A model generated the notes under the pieces. That model was not told where the DNA came from, ran no database searches, and saw only the letters and a list, made by a program, of their open reading frames with translations. Shown piece after piece: positions 31,311 to 43,883 of a stretch of 64,000 nucleotides of DNA; positions within the stretch are counted from its first letter, which is position 1, and every line of letters starts with the position of its first letter. The DNA is from Utricularia gibba (taxonomy: Eukaryota > Streptophyta > Magnoliopsida > Lamiales > Lentibulariaceae). The stretch is from assembly GCA_002189035.1 (NCBI GenBank), contig NEEC01000002.1, positions 5,169,001-5,233,000 on the forward strand, in the 5' to 3' direction. The position numbers were made by a program, and so were the translations under genes.

Positions 31311-33549
31311 TCAAGATGACGGAGCTTCTCCCTTTGAATGTGCAGCAATTTCTCCGGTTGCATGCGCAGCTTTTACGTGTTGATCGTACTCATCTTCATC
31401 TTCATCTTCCTCATTGTTTCCTGCATCCTCTGGATCCTTTCCTGCTTCTTCTTCTTCCTCTTCATCTCCCCAGCCGAAGCTTCCAACTGTACGGGAGGCT
31501 GGAGATGGCATCTTTGCCTCCTCCACGATCTTCATGATCTCTGACACCGGCTGAAGAGAGAAAATGGGGTTCTCCCTGCCGTAGTATGCTGCTTGTGCTG
31601 TTTCTGTGAGTTCCCTTGGTAACTTCTTCAGGAACCATGGGTGTGATTTGATTTCCTTGATCGTAATTCTCTGAGATGCAACAAAACACAGTTACTTAAG
31701 GATCGGATGAGCATGCCATATAACCAGTCCAACCAGTCATGGCAACTGAGCATACACAGACATAGAACTCAGCCATCAAGAGTTGGAGATGGTACCCCAC
31801 AGATGACAGTTCTATGGCATATCATCAATTCCATGGAAATTTCTAATAGGAGTGAGAGAGAGAGAGAGAGAGAGAGATCAAAGAAAACAAGCTCTCATAC
31901 CCTTGCTGGATTCGCAACGAATATGCGAGAAAGAATGTGCCTGCAATCTTGTAATATGTGGACATTTTCAGGGATCTTGTATTGGACAGCCATTATCCTC
32001 TGGTGAAGATAAACCAGAATATTACATAGAGAAGCTCATTAACTGTGCAAAATGAAAACGATTACCTGAATGGTCTTCCGGAAATTCTTTGGATCGTTTT
32101 GATCTTCAAAAGGATATGCTCCCACCAACATAACATAGAGTGTCACACCACATGACCATACATCAGCCATCTGGGAAAACAACTGCATGCTTGTAATGAT
32201 GCAAAAGCAAGGGCAAAGAATTTGGAAAACGACATCAATTAATATCTCAACTGAAACAGAAACGCTACTGATACTATGAGACGATGAACATAATGGACAC
32301 TACACAGCTCCTGAAATTCAGAGAAATTTGGATTGTGGGCTTGCCTTGCCATCGTATTCTCTCCTCGACAGAACTTCTGGAGCAATATAAGCAGGAGTGC
32401 CCACTGTTGACTTGGGTCTTGAATGGAGAAGAGATGACTAGAGAAAAAAAATAAGACAAAAAATCTGAACTTGACAGGAAACAGTTACCAAACCGAAAAA
32501 GGAATATCTTAGATAGGTCTGCAGTCACTGCAACACCTTCGAGTATCCAAAATCACAAATTTTGAGGCGTGGGGCAGGGCTTCCATCCAAAAGGGTATTC
32601 TCCAGCTTCAGATCACGATGGCATATTTGCTAAAGCCAGGAAACACAGAACCCATTAAAATATTGTAAACTGGATGATATCAGGGGTAAATGGGTGGTGC
32701 CGTCCACATCCCCAGTCAGCAAATAAAATAAAAAAAACATGGATATCAGATGCAGGACATCAGGTAAGCTTAAATTTACCATTGAATGGCAGTAGCTGAC
32801 TCCACAAATTAACTGCTGGAAAAAGTATCGAGCCTGAAAGGAGCATTAAAGCACAGATGGATGCTCAGAAAATTCGAGGAGCGTATAACAAAAAAATTCT
32901 TAAAATCCACCTCATCTTCACTGAATCGTCCAGCATTGCAAATTCTCTCAAAAAGCTCCCCACCAGCAGCATACTCCATCACAATGGCAAGATGAGTCGG
33001 TGTTAGCACCACCTGTGCATCAAAGAACCATATCAGTCAATTACAGACTGTGGCTCCCTCCAACAGAGGGCTCTCATTAGTATAATCAAGTTTACCTCCT
33101 TAAATCGAATTATATTTGGATGTCGAAGGGACCTATGATTGACAATCTCACGGAATACATTTTCATCTATCTACATAACAACCAAAAAACATCAGCCAGG
33201 TTTAACGGAAATGAAGCACATATCAAACTTCATAATGAAATAAACACACTTGGACCATGATATGTGTGAATCAGTATATTAACAAATGTTCTGAATAATT
33301 CAAATGACAGATCAAAGAGGCTGCTAAATTTCCATGGAAACACATCTAGAACTATACATACAAGTGGCATATTTCAACCAAATCTCTCAAATTAAAAAAG
33401 CTAAACAAAAACTGAAGTTAAATCAGAACCATGCGCCCCCTTTCAATGCATTTCATCGCCACAAGCTCTTTAGTCTCCTTGTTTCTCATAAGCCTAGCCA
33501 CACCGAAATTTCCAGAGCCTATATCCTTCACAAGTTCGTACTTGTCCAT
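31311..33549 (-). CDS. SnRK2: SnRK2 protein kinase, subgroup I
   Basis: Nine exons join in phase: 33549-33430, 33170-33096, 33012-32911, 32833-32780, 32629-32537, 32437-32345, 32170-32066, 31999-31901 and 31670-31311, giving 366 residues. It starts [20 protein letters not shown] (glycine loop), with the ATP-binding Lys in [10 protein letters not shown], the catalytic loop [13 protein letters not shown], the metal-binding DFG in KICDFGYSK, and the activation-loop serines in [21 protein letters not shown]. The C-terminus has the conserved SnRK2 box ([20 protein letters not shown]) and a Glu-rich acidic tail ending [16 protein letters not shown], which places it in the ABA-independent, osmotic-stress subgroup (SnRK2.1/2.4/2.5/2.10) rather than the Asp-rich ABA-activated one. 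The intron after exon 6 has a GC donor (AAG|GCAAGC). The intron between exons 8 and 9 carries a (GA)n tract at about 31855-31877. A TATA-like motif upstream lies at 34085-34091. Confidence 0.95.
31855..31877. repeat. (GA)n microsatellite in an SnRK2 intron
   Basis: About eleven AG/GA units directly next to the donor site of the last SnRK2 intron (the intron runs 31900-31671 on the minus strand, so the tract reads CT on the transcript). Confidence 0.85.
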
Positions 33550-34084
33550 TATCAAACTTCTGCGCTTGAGCTGCTACCTCTGTTCCTACAGAAAATCCGA
33601 AGTCTCTGCCCCTTTAAATCAAACACGTAAACCGGAATTTGCTTTCCAAGATCTCGCAAAAATTAGCCTTTCACGTTAACTTTAAGCGCAAATTCAACGA
33701 TCCTGCAACCCAATCCGAGAAGGGTTTGACAGAAGATCCCCTGATCACAAAATCACAAAACGCTGATCCCGCAAATTCAGGAATGGGTATTCAAGATCGA
33801 AAGCAAAATACGTCGGACTTGGAGAAAAGCAAGGAATCCGACATGAAAGAGGGTAGAATTTAAGAGGAAAATACAGAATCAAGTAATCGTATATACGACG
33901 GAATGAAGGCGCAAGGGTACGAAGCTTTCGTCACCTATTTGAGTGAGGGGAACAGAGATTTTGAAGCGGAAATTGATTGATGGGGTCCTGCTTTCCAGGC
34001 AAGGCGGTGTGCAATACGGTCCATATGCACAAAGTAGTCCCATTGCAGGATCCATCCAAATCGTTGTTTTGTTTATCTACCTAC

Positions 34085-34091
34085 TATATAT
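34085..34091 (-). promoter_or_regulatory. Candidate TATA box for the SnRK2 gene
   Basis: On the minus strand the sequence reads CATATATAGTAG, a TATATAG match, about 540 bases upstream of the SnRK2 ATG. That would leave a leader of around 500 nt, possibly containing an intron. No direct evidence for the start site. Confidence 0.3.
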
Positions 34092-34099
34092 GCGTGTGA

Positions 34100-35599
34100 T
34101 ACTCCCAATGCATACGATTGTGTGAGAGGAGAAAGATTCCAAATTACATTCAATGACCAGTTGCGCAGAGGGGGAGATGATAATTGTAGATGACGAAGTG
34201 GGCATCAAGAAAACAAGTGCTTGTATTGCAAGCACACCGTCTCAACTCTCAAGCAAATCAAAACCGCGACGGAACTCCATTTCCCGACGCATCTGGATAA
34301 CGAATTAAAAACTTCAGAACTTTTAATGCCGGCGCCGCCATGGCCGGGAACATTCGGTGCTGTTTCCAGTGATCACTGACCTTATTGGCAGCTACGACAA
34401 TACCTGAATTTACTTCCCATTGAATCTTCTTCGCGCCCACTGTTCAGACGGCCAACGTTTTCGGTTACTGTTGCCAAATTTCGTTTTCCGTTACCGTTGT
34501 CAATTTCACGAAGAAGTGGAGAGACTTCGCAGAGCGAAAATGAATTCCACTGAAAATTCAACAATTTATATCACATTGAGAATGATTATATTAATAGAAT
34601 TCAAAAATTTAATTTTCGAGCATTCAGTATTGGATTTTAGTATGAATAACATTACATTCTTTACAATAAATTTATATGAATATGCCTTTTTAAATACACA
34701 GTTAAATATTATAAAAAAATTAAATTTCCCAAATCGGTTTGATTCAAGTTTCATGATCAATTTATTTTTAAATTCTTGTTAATTAATTTTTTAATTAAAA
34801 ATATCGTATTACGATGGTGATATGGACTATTTGGTTGTTTTTTTTAAAAAAAGAATGAGCTGATAAAATTAATTTTTTTATATAAAAGAAAAAAATTATG
34901 TGAGCACATTCATTACTTATAAAAATTAACCCCAATATCATAGATATATCAAATCCATCATCAAATCCACTCACACTTATGTACCAAATGACTCCTATAA
35001 GATAGATTATATCATTTCTATGAAATTTGGATATGTTATATAGTTTTGAATTATAAAAAAAAAGTGAATACTTACTTTTTATATCAATTTCTGTTCACTT
35101 TAGTTTTTTGAAAAATTAATTTTGAATATTGATTGCTAGATTACATTTTGATACTTTTTACAAAAAGAAACATTAATTAAGGTGATATTTAATCCTAACC
35201 TCAATTTTTATATTTTTTGAAATTTCAGTTTATTATGGCATTGATACTTAATTCTACACACATAAAAAAACTAATAGAAAAGATGATGGTGGACATAATT
35301 CTAATAGATTGGTCGCTATCTATGAATAGAATGGGGTTATAAATCTACATACCTGAAAAACTATTATTTATAAATCCATTTATTACACCTTTCAACATAT
35401 AAATGTATCCATTTGATCTTTTATGTCTTCTCTCTCCCTGTTTCCTATTTTTTCATTTTCTTAATTTTACATTGTAATAACTAGATTTAATTATATCTAT
35501 ATTTTATATTTATTCAAATTAAGTATATAATTTTGAACTTTTAGAAACATTGATAATTGATTTTATATCATTTATATTTGTGTTTTTTTCATAATTTTG
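34100..35599. other. Spacer, no supported gene
   Basis: 34250-34550 is moderately GC and has two overlapping short open frames on the minus strand with no family signal; it could be upstream leader or promoter of the SnRK2 gene. From 34560 onward the sequence is AT-rich with no coding signal. Confidence 0.4.
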
Positions 35600-36330
35600 T
35601 TAAATCGTTTTACATCTCTTTTATTTCACTTTTTATATATTTTTAAATAAATTTGATATATTTTATATCAATTTAATCTTTTTAGATAAAAAGGTATGTT
35701 TTGTTATTTTTCAACATAATTTCAACCTAAATCAAGAGAAATTAGAGTTGATTTGGATGGAATGAAAATTGAATTATTCAAATGAAATCTTAGTCAAATA
35801 TTATTGAATAAGATAAGATTTCGATCTTATCCTAAAAGATTTACATTTTATTATAGAAGATTCAAATAAAAAAATTGATACAAATCTATCAACAAAGCTC
35901 AACAAATCTCCACACTTATATAATAACTTGAGCACCAAGTTGTTGGAAGACCTCAAAATCTTTAAGTTAGTTTAGTAGTCTAGAATTGAGTCCAATAGTT
36001 GTTGGTTTTGTTTCCTTTCATTTTTCATTAATTTTCATATGTTAAATCAGAGCATATGTGTTTAGGCATTTGTAGGTAAGGATATATGGTGAAGCTTTGA
36101 TTGCACAAATTCTTACGCATGTGATTATTTCATCATGTTCTTCAACATTTAATTTGATGTTTGATGTTATTTTTCGTAATGCTTCCTTTATCAATATACT
36201 CTCTAGAACCACAGAAACTAAAAAGAACGTGAAAGTATCTCGGATTGGCCTCAAACATTGATGGAGAAGAGTTCAATTGGATATTTTTGATAAGACATAT
36301 TTGGCCTAATCTGTATGAGAGGATGTGAGA
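35600..36330 (+). repeat. Dispersed repeat, copy 2 (also at 1.96 kb)
   Basis: Diverged copy of 1960-2660 in the same orientation. Shared landmarks in order: TTTCCTTTCATTTTTCATTAA, the TTGCACAA...CATGTGATT block, TTTAATTTGATGTTTGAT and the tail GGCCTCAAACATTGATG...GATAAGACATATTTGGCCTAAT. Neither copy has a long open frame. Confidence 0.5.
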
Positions 36331-37449
36331 TGATGGGATAATAAAATCATGAATTCCAAAAATAAAAATAATAAAAATAAAAGAAAGAAAATTACTAATT
36401 CTCTAGTAATTTTACTTGCGTCAATTACTAAATCAAGAGCATGAAAAAATTAAGAGCTTCAAAAGGGATTATGAGCTAATCAACGAAACAATAAAGTATA
36501 TGATATAGAGTTTAACCTATTTAAAGTGGAACAAGTAGAGTAAAGCTGGACTGTCACCGTAAGAGAAAATTAGCAAAATACATATTTTTGAAAAGTCATT
36601 GGTAAAATACCGAAGGTTGGGAAAGTGTTTGCAAAATGCATATTTTTTTACCAAATTTGTCAGATCTATTGGAGTCCATAATGAAGGAGAGAGTTTTTGA
36701 ATTACTAACATTAATGTCACTTGTAATATAGGAATTGGTGTTATAGAACTTGACACACAGTCAAACATTATCACTATCCACTGTGATTCATTGTAACTTT
36801 GACCATTGGTTCGGGAATCAAATAATAAATGTGAAATTTCGATTGGAAGTCATGAAAACAAGAAAAAACAAAGAGAAGGAATCATAGTAGCACTCTTGAG
36901 GTGAAATCTAAAAGCCATTGAACGAAGAGGAAAGAGGAAATGAGGGATATCGAAGGGGGGAGGGGATGAACTGATTTTACAACTTAGTAGTGGAATCTTA
37001 CACAATCCAAGTTAATCTATAACTCATATTTTACAAAAAAAAAACATGTACTTTGCTAACTCTTTCTTTACTTGAGGCATTTTATCAACTCATATTTTTT
37101 AAATATGTATTTTTCCAATCTAATCCATTTTCTAATTCACAATTAGTATTTTTCTTTTAAGTAGACTTATTTCTCTTCCTATATAAGAAGAGACTTATCC
37201 TTATTTGGGAATAATTCTAATTATAATATATTTTAAGATCAATACTCTCACTTTTAATTCTTATAGAACCTTAAACTTATAAAATTTTTTTGTAATGTCT
37301 TTTATGGTTTATTACTCCCATGTTCTTCTTATACAATGAGTGTGACGCCATTTCCATAGATTAGGTTGCAAGGATATCATTCCTTAAGGGCCAATTTCTT
37401 TTTTTGAAAGATTGATTCATTAAAAACCCAAGATCTAATTTGTCAAAAT
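36331..37449. other. AT-rich spacer, no gene seen
   Basis: Short A-rich simple repeats near 36360-36385 (AATAATAAAAATA). No exon or transposon protein recognised. Confidence 0.4.
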
Positions 37450-37759
37450 TCTTTTTTGAGGTGTCGGATCATGATTAAGATCAAGTGTGGGAAAAATTTC
37501 CTATTAATTCTATAATCCCATTAAACGAAAAATGGTGCTATAATGGTTATCAAACATCACTATTTTCAAATATCCCTAAAATTTGTGTAAACAAATCAGT
37601 CCCCAAGCTTATATACCTAATGAGAAGAAGTTTATCTTCAATCATGATGTTTCTTTTGATGAAGGTGCAAAATGTACTTTAACTAACGATTGTCTTTCTA
37701 TGAATAATGTAGTAGATGATAAAAGTTATGGAGGGCAAGATGTTCATGTGAAGATTGAC
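37450..37759 (+). mobile_element. Probable Copia-type pol fragment
   Basis: One reading frame near 37625-37757 gives KKFIFNHDVSFDEGAKC, which resembles the Copia pol linker (KKxxxSRDVxFDE) between integrase and reverse transcriptase. The frame is cut by the solo LTR at 37760. Neighbouring frames have stops. Assignment rests on this short motif only. Confidence 0.35.
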
Positions 37760-38861
37760 TGATAAACGAAAAATTTGTGCAAAGTCGTTAATTTGCAAAT
37801 TTCTCCTATCAAATAAAATTTTGTAAACCTAATTCACATCAAATCATATGAAAAATATTAGTATAATGGACTAGAGTCAAACACAAGGAGCTAGGTGCTT
37901 GCTATGTGAAGATCAATGCAAGGAATCAATATCACGTTGGTAGAATTGATCTTAACTAAGACTAAGGCAGAACTACAACAGAATACAGTAAAAAAAAAGT
38001 AATAAGTTTTGGAGCTCGGTTGTTTCTGAAATGAAATGGGTGATGCTTTGGGATTCCTAGGGGATGTATGTTTATCACTAAATACGCTCACACAAACCAT
38101 AAATCATACAACTAATTCACAAGATCTAGGTCTACTCGGACTCTTACTTTCCCCTAATCTTTGGTCTACCTCTAATTAGGGTTGTTAAGTTGACGTGACT
38201 TATGGTTGATTAGGTCTAAAGATTGATTAGCACATCTATCCCCCTTTCACCCCAAGATACCCCTTAAGTACTTAGCCACTCATGCTTAAGATTAACGAAA
38301 ATAGAAAAAAAAGCATCATCCACAATGTACTCATCCCTCAATCGACTACCAGAAAATAAACAAGCAAGAAACTTAAAAGTCCAATAGAAAGCGGGAAAAT
38401 GTCGCTAGCTATTTTTCGCTAAGAGTAATAATCCTTGGAAACAGAAAATATTCTTAAAACTTCAGCTTCATTCCTGTTCATCTTCCTCCTTCTCCAAAAA
38501 GAATATCGTGAGTCTCCAATGGGAGAGATATGACCTCTCTCCATCTTGTCCCTCTTTTTGTCCAAAATCTCTCTTTTTCTCCTCTTTGGATTTTGTATGT
38601 ACTCCTTTTTAGACTTTTGGACTCATCTTCTGCCACTACACTGTGCATATCCGGCTCCTTGGGATTTGTGTTGCCACCTGTGCTGCATTGTTAAAAGAAA
38701 ACTATTAGAAGATTGGGACTAATTTAGTCCCAACTAAGACTAAAATAACACAACTACGGTATTTATGCGCAAAAATATGAAATTAGACAATAAAACTTAA
38801 TTTTTGTAGCATAATATAAATCTTTTCCATGTACTTAATCATTCAAAAATATGTGTTATCA
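37760..38861 (+). mobile_element. Solo LTR-like element, copy A (1102 bp)
   Basis: Begins TGATAAACG and ends TGTGTTATCA, so it has TG...CA ends with a 6-bp inverted TGATAA/TTATCA. The flanks are TTGAC (37755-37759) and CTGAC (38862-38866), a 5-bp duplication with one mismatch. Strongly similar in order and sequence to copy C at 49117-50260, including blocks GTCTACCTCTAAT, CACTACACTGTGCATAT and TTTAGTCCCAACTAA. No internal coding region, as expected for an LTR left after recombination. Confidence 0.8.
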
Positions 38862-39228
38862 CTGACCATTGAACACATATACCTCAAAAAAACTCTTCCA
38901 ACAATTCAATCAACCATGAAAATGTTGATGGAAATGAACATATATAGGGAAAATGAGAATTCAGAATTAAGCTCAGAACCCTTAGCAAAAGAATCAAATC
39001 AAGTAAATGATCTATATTTAGATGGGAATGTACCACCCCTAGAAGTAAAGGATGTAACAAATGCGAAATACTCATCATCCGATGAATCTGATGGAGAGGA
39101 ACTTGATACTGATGATGAGGATTATTATACATCTTACCGTGATTGGAAAAGTAGGAAAAACAAAAAGAAATACATAGTCAAAAGATGATGAGGATAATAT
39201 CTTTCTGACACTGCTTTGAAAGTCATAG
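38862..39228 (+). other. Acidic open frame of unknown origin
   Basis: A plus-strand open frame (to 39188) encodes an acidic stretch SSDESDGEELDTDDEDYYTS followed by a basic RKNKKKYIVKR. It begins directly at the end of solo LTR A, so its start is artificial. It may be a linker or gag-like part of the retroelement that was interrupted. I do not recognise the family. Confidence 0.3.
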
Positions 39229-39229
39229 T

Positions 39230-39417
39230 GATGTGGGCCATGGATTTGGAACACACCTCACAAATGAAGCTAGTGGAAGCTAATGTAACCTAAGGGAAGC
39301 ACACGAAACATGTGTTTTTTTTTTTGGCTTTTAAGAATTCGTATTTCTCCTTCTTTGAATCTCCTGGTAGAAGGATTAAGAAAGCGTGCTTCCATCAATT
39401 TGTTCTCTTGTTTCAGG
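39230..39417 (+). repeat. Direct repeat, upstream copy, flanking the gypsy element
   Basis: About 185 bases nearly repeated at 43884-44066, in the same orientation: GCCATGGAT(T/C)T(G/A)GAACAC at the start and CCATCAATTTGTTCT(C/T)TTGTTTCA at the end. One copy lies before the gag region, the other after the pol tail. Confidence 0.7.
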
Positions 39418-39715
39418 TTTGTGTGACCAGTAGCTAAAGGTCAAGAGTCTATCATTCTTGAGCACATTGAGGTTCCGCAATGTGCTTGTAGCAGCCCCTG
39501 TTGTAGCAGTGGTGTGTGAGCTGATTTTTGTATTTGTTTGCTTCTATTTTCTAATCATTCCCATGACCCTCATGTTCTAGTGCATGGGGATAAAGTTGGA
39601 ATTGTTGAAACTTTCAATTGTTATCAATTGGGTGGATGTTATAGTGTCCTTGAATTATTGTTAAGTCCCAAAATTTCCTATCTATCTACATCATTTGATG
39701 CTAGAAGGAGCGCAA

Positions 39716-42296
39716 CGGCGATGATATCTATGGTACGTAGAGGAGGAAGAGGTTATGTCCATCCCACGAACAAGGAGTTTTTGATGAAGCAAATGTTTGA
39801 AGCCTTAGACAAAAAAGTAGACCAATTGGTGTGCAACTTGGAACACCTTTTGTCACAAAATGGGCAACCCATTCCAAACCATCCATAGCATACTTTCATA
39901 AATGAGGTTGAGTCACCTGAAATGACTAACTTCAGATCTTTTAATGGGGGCAAGCATCATTCGACACCTGGAGTCATCTCAAATGAAGGAGATCGATGTT
40001 GGGAATCTGGGTTTAAAATTGATATACCTAAATTCCATGGTGGGTTACAAGCGGAGGAGTTCCTTAATTGGATAGCGACTGTGGAGGAAGTTCTGGACTT
40101 CAAGAACGTACCAGATGAATGTCAGGTTGCTCTTGTGACCACTCGATTCAGAGGAAGAGCATCTTTTGGTGGCAATAAGTTAAACTCTCATGCACACGAA
40201 TGGGCAAGGCTAAGTCGTAGTTATGAGAGAAGTTGAAGAAACATCTCCATGCCATGTTTCTTTCGTATAACTACTAGCGTCTTTTTATTCAGCAATTGCA
40301 AGGCTTGAAATAGGGAACCAAATCTGTGGAGGATCATACCAAAGAATTTAATCAACCATTTTCCAGTGTTGAACTTTAGGAAACAGAGGAGCAACTGGTG
40401 GGACAATATATTATTACTTTGAGACCCTCTATTCATAAAGTTCTAAATCAACTTGAACCCGTATCTATAGTCGAGGCCTACCAAAGAGCACTCATAATGG
40501 AGCAGCAATCTAAGAAGAACTCTTCACATTTTATTGGATCCTCATCAGAGATAACTCACTCTTTTAGGGATACTCAGGCTCCGAACACCATGGTTAGTTC
40601 CTTAGAACCTAACAGAAGTAAGGTGAGGAGCCAGCTCAAGTGTTACACATGTGGAGAGTTGGGGCATAAACAAGCCAATTGCAAGAAAGCAAGAAAGAAG
40701 GTGCTTCTTGTTGAAAATGAAGATGAGTCTAAGGGTGAACTAGATCCTAGATTTGGGGACCTATTTATTGAGTTAGTAGGTGAAGAGTTTGTAATATTTT
40801 CCAATTGACGTACTCTTAGGGCCATCTTGGCAATACGATTGTGATACCCTTCATGTCGGTAAGAAGAATATGTACTCATTTGATTTTATTGGGACTAAGA
40901 TTGTGTTATTGCCCTCTAAACCTCGGTTGAATTGAAAGTTTTGGTCAGTTTGTTCTCATGTAAATAGTTAGTTGAGGAGATTGGGGATAGTGTGACCTTC
41001 TTGATATTGGTCAAGGAAATGAATTGGCTACAATGCAGAGAATCAGATGTTGTGAGGAATATTCTCGAGGAATTTTCTAACATATTTCCTGAGGATTTAC
41101 CAGATGGGCTTCCATCATTACGAGACATTTTTCAGCATGATATTGATTTTGTGCCTGGATCTTCCCTCCCCAACAAAGCTCATTATCGTATGAGCCCGAC
41201 TGAGTATGAGGAGATGAGATGGCAAGTAGAAGATCTTGTAGCTAAAGGACATATCCGAGAGAGCTTAAGTCCATGTGCTATACCAGCTATGCTAGTTTCT
41301 AAGAAAGAAGGAACTTGACGGATGTGTGTTGACAGTCAGGTGACTAACAAAATTACTATTAAGTGCCGATTCTCGATACCAGGCCTTGATGATCTTCTTG
41401 ACCAAATTCATGGAGCAACCATTTTTTCATTGTTGGATTTGAGGAGTGGGTATAACCAAATTCATATAAGGCCAGGAGATGAATGGAAGACCATCTTCAA
41501 AATTAGGGAAGGACTTTACGAATGGTTGGTGATGCCCTTCAGGTTGTCTAATGCCCCGAGCACTGTTATGCATGTTATGAATCAGCTTCTATGCCTGTTT
41601 ATGAGCAGATGTGCAATGGTATATTTTGATGATAATTTGATATATAGCAGGGATCAAGAATCTCATGTATAGGATATTTGCGTTGCAATCCAAATCTTGA
41701 AGGGTGCTCAATTTTGTATCTCTCCAAGTAAGTGCTTTTTCTTCACATCATAGGTATTGTTTTTGGGATACATTATTTCTTGTGATGGATTACAAGTGCA
41801 TCCCACAAAGTTGGCTGCGATTCAAAATTGGCCCACACCTACCACTATTACGGAAATCCGTAGCTTCCATGGGTTAGCATCTTTTTATCGTCTCTTTATT
41901 TCCCGTTTCAGCACTATTATAGACCCACTTAAAGATTGTATGAAGGGTAAGGTATTCACATGGACCAAGGAAGCCGAGAAATCATTTGTGCACATTAAGG
42001 AGCTGCTCACATCCACCCTGATATTAGCGCTCCCGGACTTCTCTAGGCCTTTTGAACTTCATTGTGATGCATCCGGTATGGGTATTGGTGCGGTACTCAG
42101 CCAATTGAACAGATCTATTGCTTATTTCGACAAAAAATTGAGGGAAAGCAAAGCTAATTATTCTACTTATGATCTGGAATTATTCGCTGGTGCAATCTAT
42201 TAAACATTGGAGACATTATTTATGTCAGCAGAAATTTATACTTTGGACTAATCATGATTCTCTCCACCATGTTAATTCTCAGGATCAATGCAACAT
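39716..42296 (+). pseudogene. Ty3/gypsy gag-pol ruin: gag, zinc knuckle, RT, RNase H start
   Basis: Gag-like frames lie at about 39720-40236 (IPKFHGGLQAEEFLNWIATV is the retrotransposon gag signature). A CCHC zinc knuckle CYTCGELGHKQANC spans 40641-40682. Reverse transcriptase runs about 41040-41672 with MSPTEYEEMRWQVEDLVAKG, the stop-broken [23 protein letters not shown] and the active-site region [11 protein letters not shown] (YFDD in place of the usual Y-V-D-D). RNase H begins at about 42030 with [18 protein letters not shown]. Frames are broken by several stops and shifts (near 40236, 41319, 41672, 42203), so it is dead. It is cut at 42297 by an inverted solo LTR, and the missing middle of the integrase never reappears. 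Confidence 0.85.
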
Positions 42297-43262
42297 TGAT
42301 GACACACATTTTTCCTGAATTTCATAATACAAAATGATTATATTTTATTATGGTTTAGGTTAGATAAATGTGATTTTTCATGCTTAAGTCGTGTTTATGT
42401 TAATCTTATGTGATTATGTTAAAAAGTGGACTAAATCCAAGGATTTAGTCCACAACTTTTGTTACTAATATTTCAGTAAGTTCAGCAGGGAGATCAGTAG
42501 AAAATCAGACTTGCAAACGTGTGGAACAAGTGAAAAAGGGAGCAAAATCTGGAGAAGGACAAAGAGCATTGTTCTGCCGCCACCTGCAGTCTGCAAGTTC
42601 AGGCCGGAAATAGTGCTGGCGGTCGGGAACAGTACTGGCGGTTAGGAGCGGTGCAATGGAGTGAAGGAAAGGTGAAATTTATTTCGAAAAGAAGAGAGAC
42701 GCGGGGAGGGCAGAACGCTCGCAAGGGGGCTTCTTCCCCAATGCGAAAAACACCAACCAGAAGGAGGAAAGAAGGCCTCTATCGTCAAGAATAGCACCAG
42801 AGTCCAGTCCAGCACTACTGTTCCGAGCTATGAATAGTAGCAACCGAGCGAAAGAACAATCTTTACTTGCTTCCAATTTTCTAAACATTTCTAGTTTTTG
42901 TACCAGACTAGCTTGCAATGTTTCTGTTATTTTCGCCAACTTATATGAATGAAATCGTGTTTTATTTCCCAAACATGAGTAGCTAAAGTCTTAGGGATGC
43001 CTTAAAGTGAAGTGGTGTGGTGTGTGCTTATGGTTGATGATGAAATTTATGTGTATGCCTTAACTCTTGTTTCTAACAAACCATGGGTAGACCTAAGGAG
43101 TAAAACAAGTAGTTTCACAACTTAGATGCCTTGTTTAGAGGTAGACCAACAAACCAAGACGGGAGTAGTCGGTTTTGGTCAAGGGTAGAACTAGTAGAAC
43201 CGGGTAGACCTAGTTCTATATGCCTTGCATGCGGGTAGACCTAATTGCAATGTTGGTTAATT
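42297..43262 (-). mobile_element. Solo LTR-like element, copy B, inverted and truncated
   Basis: On the minus strand this is a relative of copy D (61133-62528). Read on the plus strand it starts TGATGACACACATTTTTCC, the reverse complement of the family's 3' end with one change, and follows the reverse complement of D block by block (for example ATCCAAGGATTTAGTCCACA, GTGTGGAACAAGTGAA, TTCTATATGCCTTGCATGCG). Similarity stops at about 43262, so roughly 400 bases of the other end are gone together with adjacent pol sequence. Confidence 0.75.
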
Positions 43263-43883
43263 ACATTGACATAAAAACGACCTAAAAGGTAGTGAGAAAA
43301 TGACACTTAACAACTGAGCTTTAGTAGTGCCTATCATTTGGAGACCAATGGGAAAATCGAGGTTGTGAATCGTTCTCTTGGTAATCTACTCTGTTGCATA
43401 GTGAAGGGTGACCACAAAAGCCAGGATTTGAGCACTGAGTTTAGTCACTTTCAAGTTGTGCATTCTTCCAACCCTGGGGACTTATGAAACTTACTACTTT
43501 AGTGGATGAATGCCGCTTGAATGGATGAATTGTTGATTTTTCACTTCTTTAACGAAGATCCATAAGAAAGTGGTGATCAATCTCAATGATGCCAATGCTC
43601 ACTATAAAGTGTCTGTAGACACGTCTCGATGCTCCCTTGAGTTTCAGGTGGGTGATCTCATGTGGGTACTCATCACCAAGAAATGCTACCCTATAGATGA
43701 GTATCACAAACTGGTGAACAAGAAACTCAGCCTCATGAAGGTGGTCACTAAACTCGACTTCAATGCATACTAGGTTCACCTTCCTCCTGGATACAATGTG
43801 TCTTATGTTTTTAATGTACAACTTATATTCCTCTACTATCTTGTGCATTCTGAGGTGAATGCTCCTTTGGTTGTTGAGAATGA
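43263..43883 (+). pseudogene. Ty3/gypsy integrase tail
   Basis: After the truncated LTR, the plus strand resumes gypsy pol: LETNGKIEVVNRSLGNLLCC at about 43338-43400 matches the integrase HPQTDGQTEVVNRTLGNLLR motif, and 43565-43800 gives NDANAHYKVSVDTSRCSLEFQVGDLMWV then PPGYNVSYVFNVQ, the usual C-terminal integrase/chromodomain-linker region. Frames are broken. It continues the element of 39716-42296, minus the catalytic core of the integrase. Confidence 0.75.

Noticed and set aside
34258-34564. Two overlapping minus-strand open frames upstream of SnRK2
   Set aside because: No family signal and no splice join to the kinase; possibly leader sequence only.
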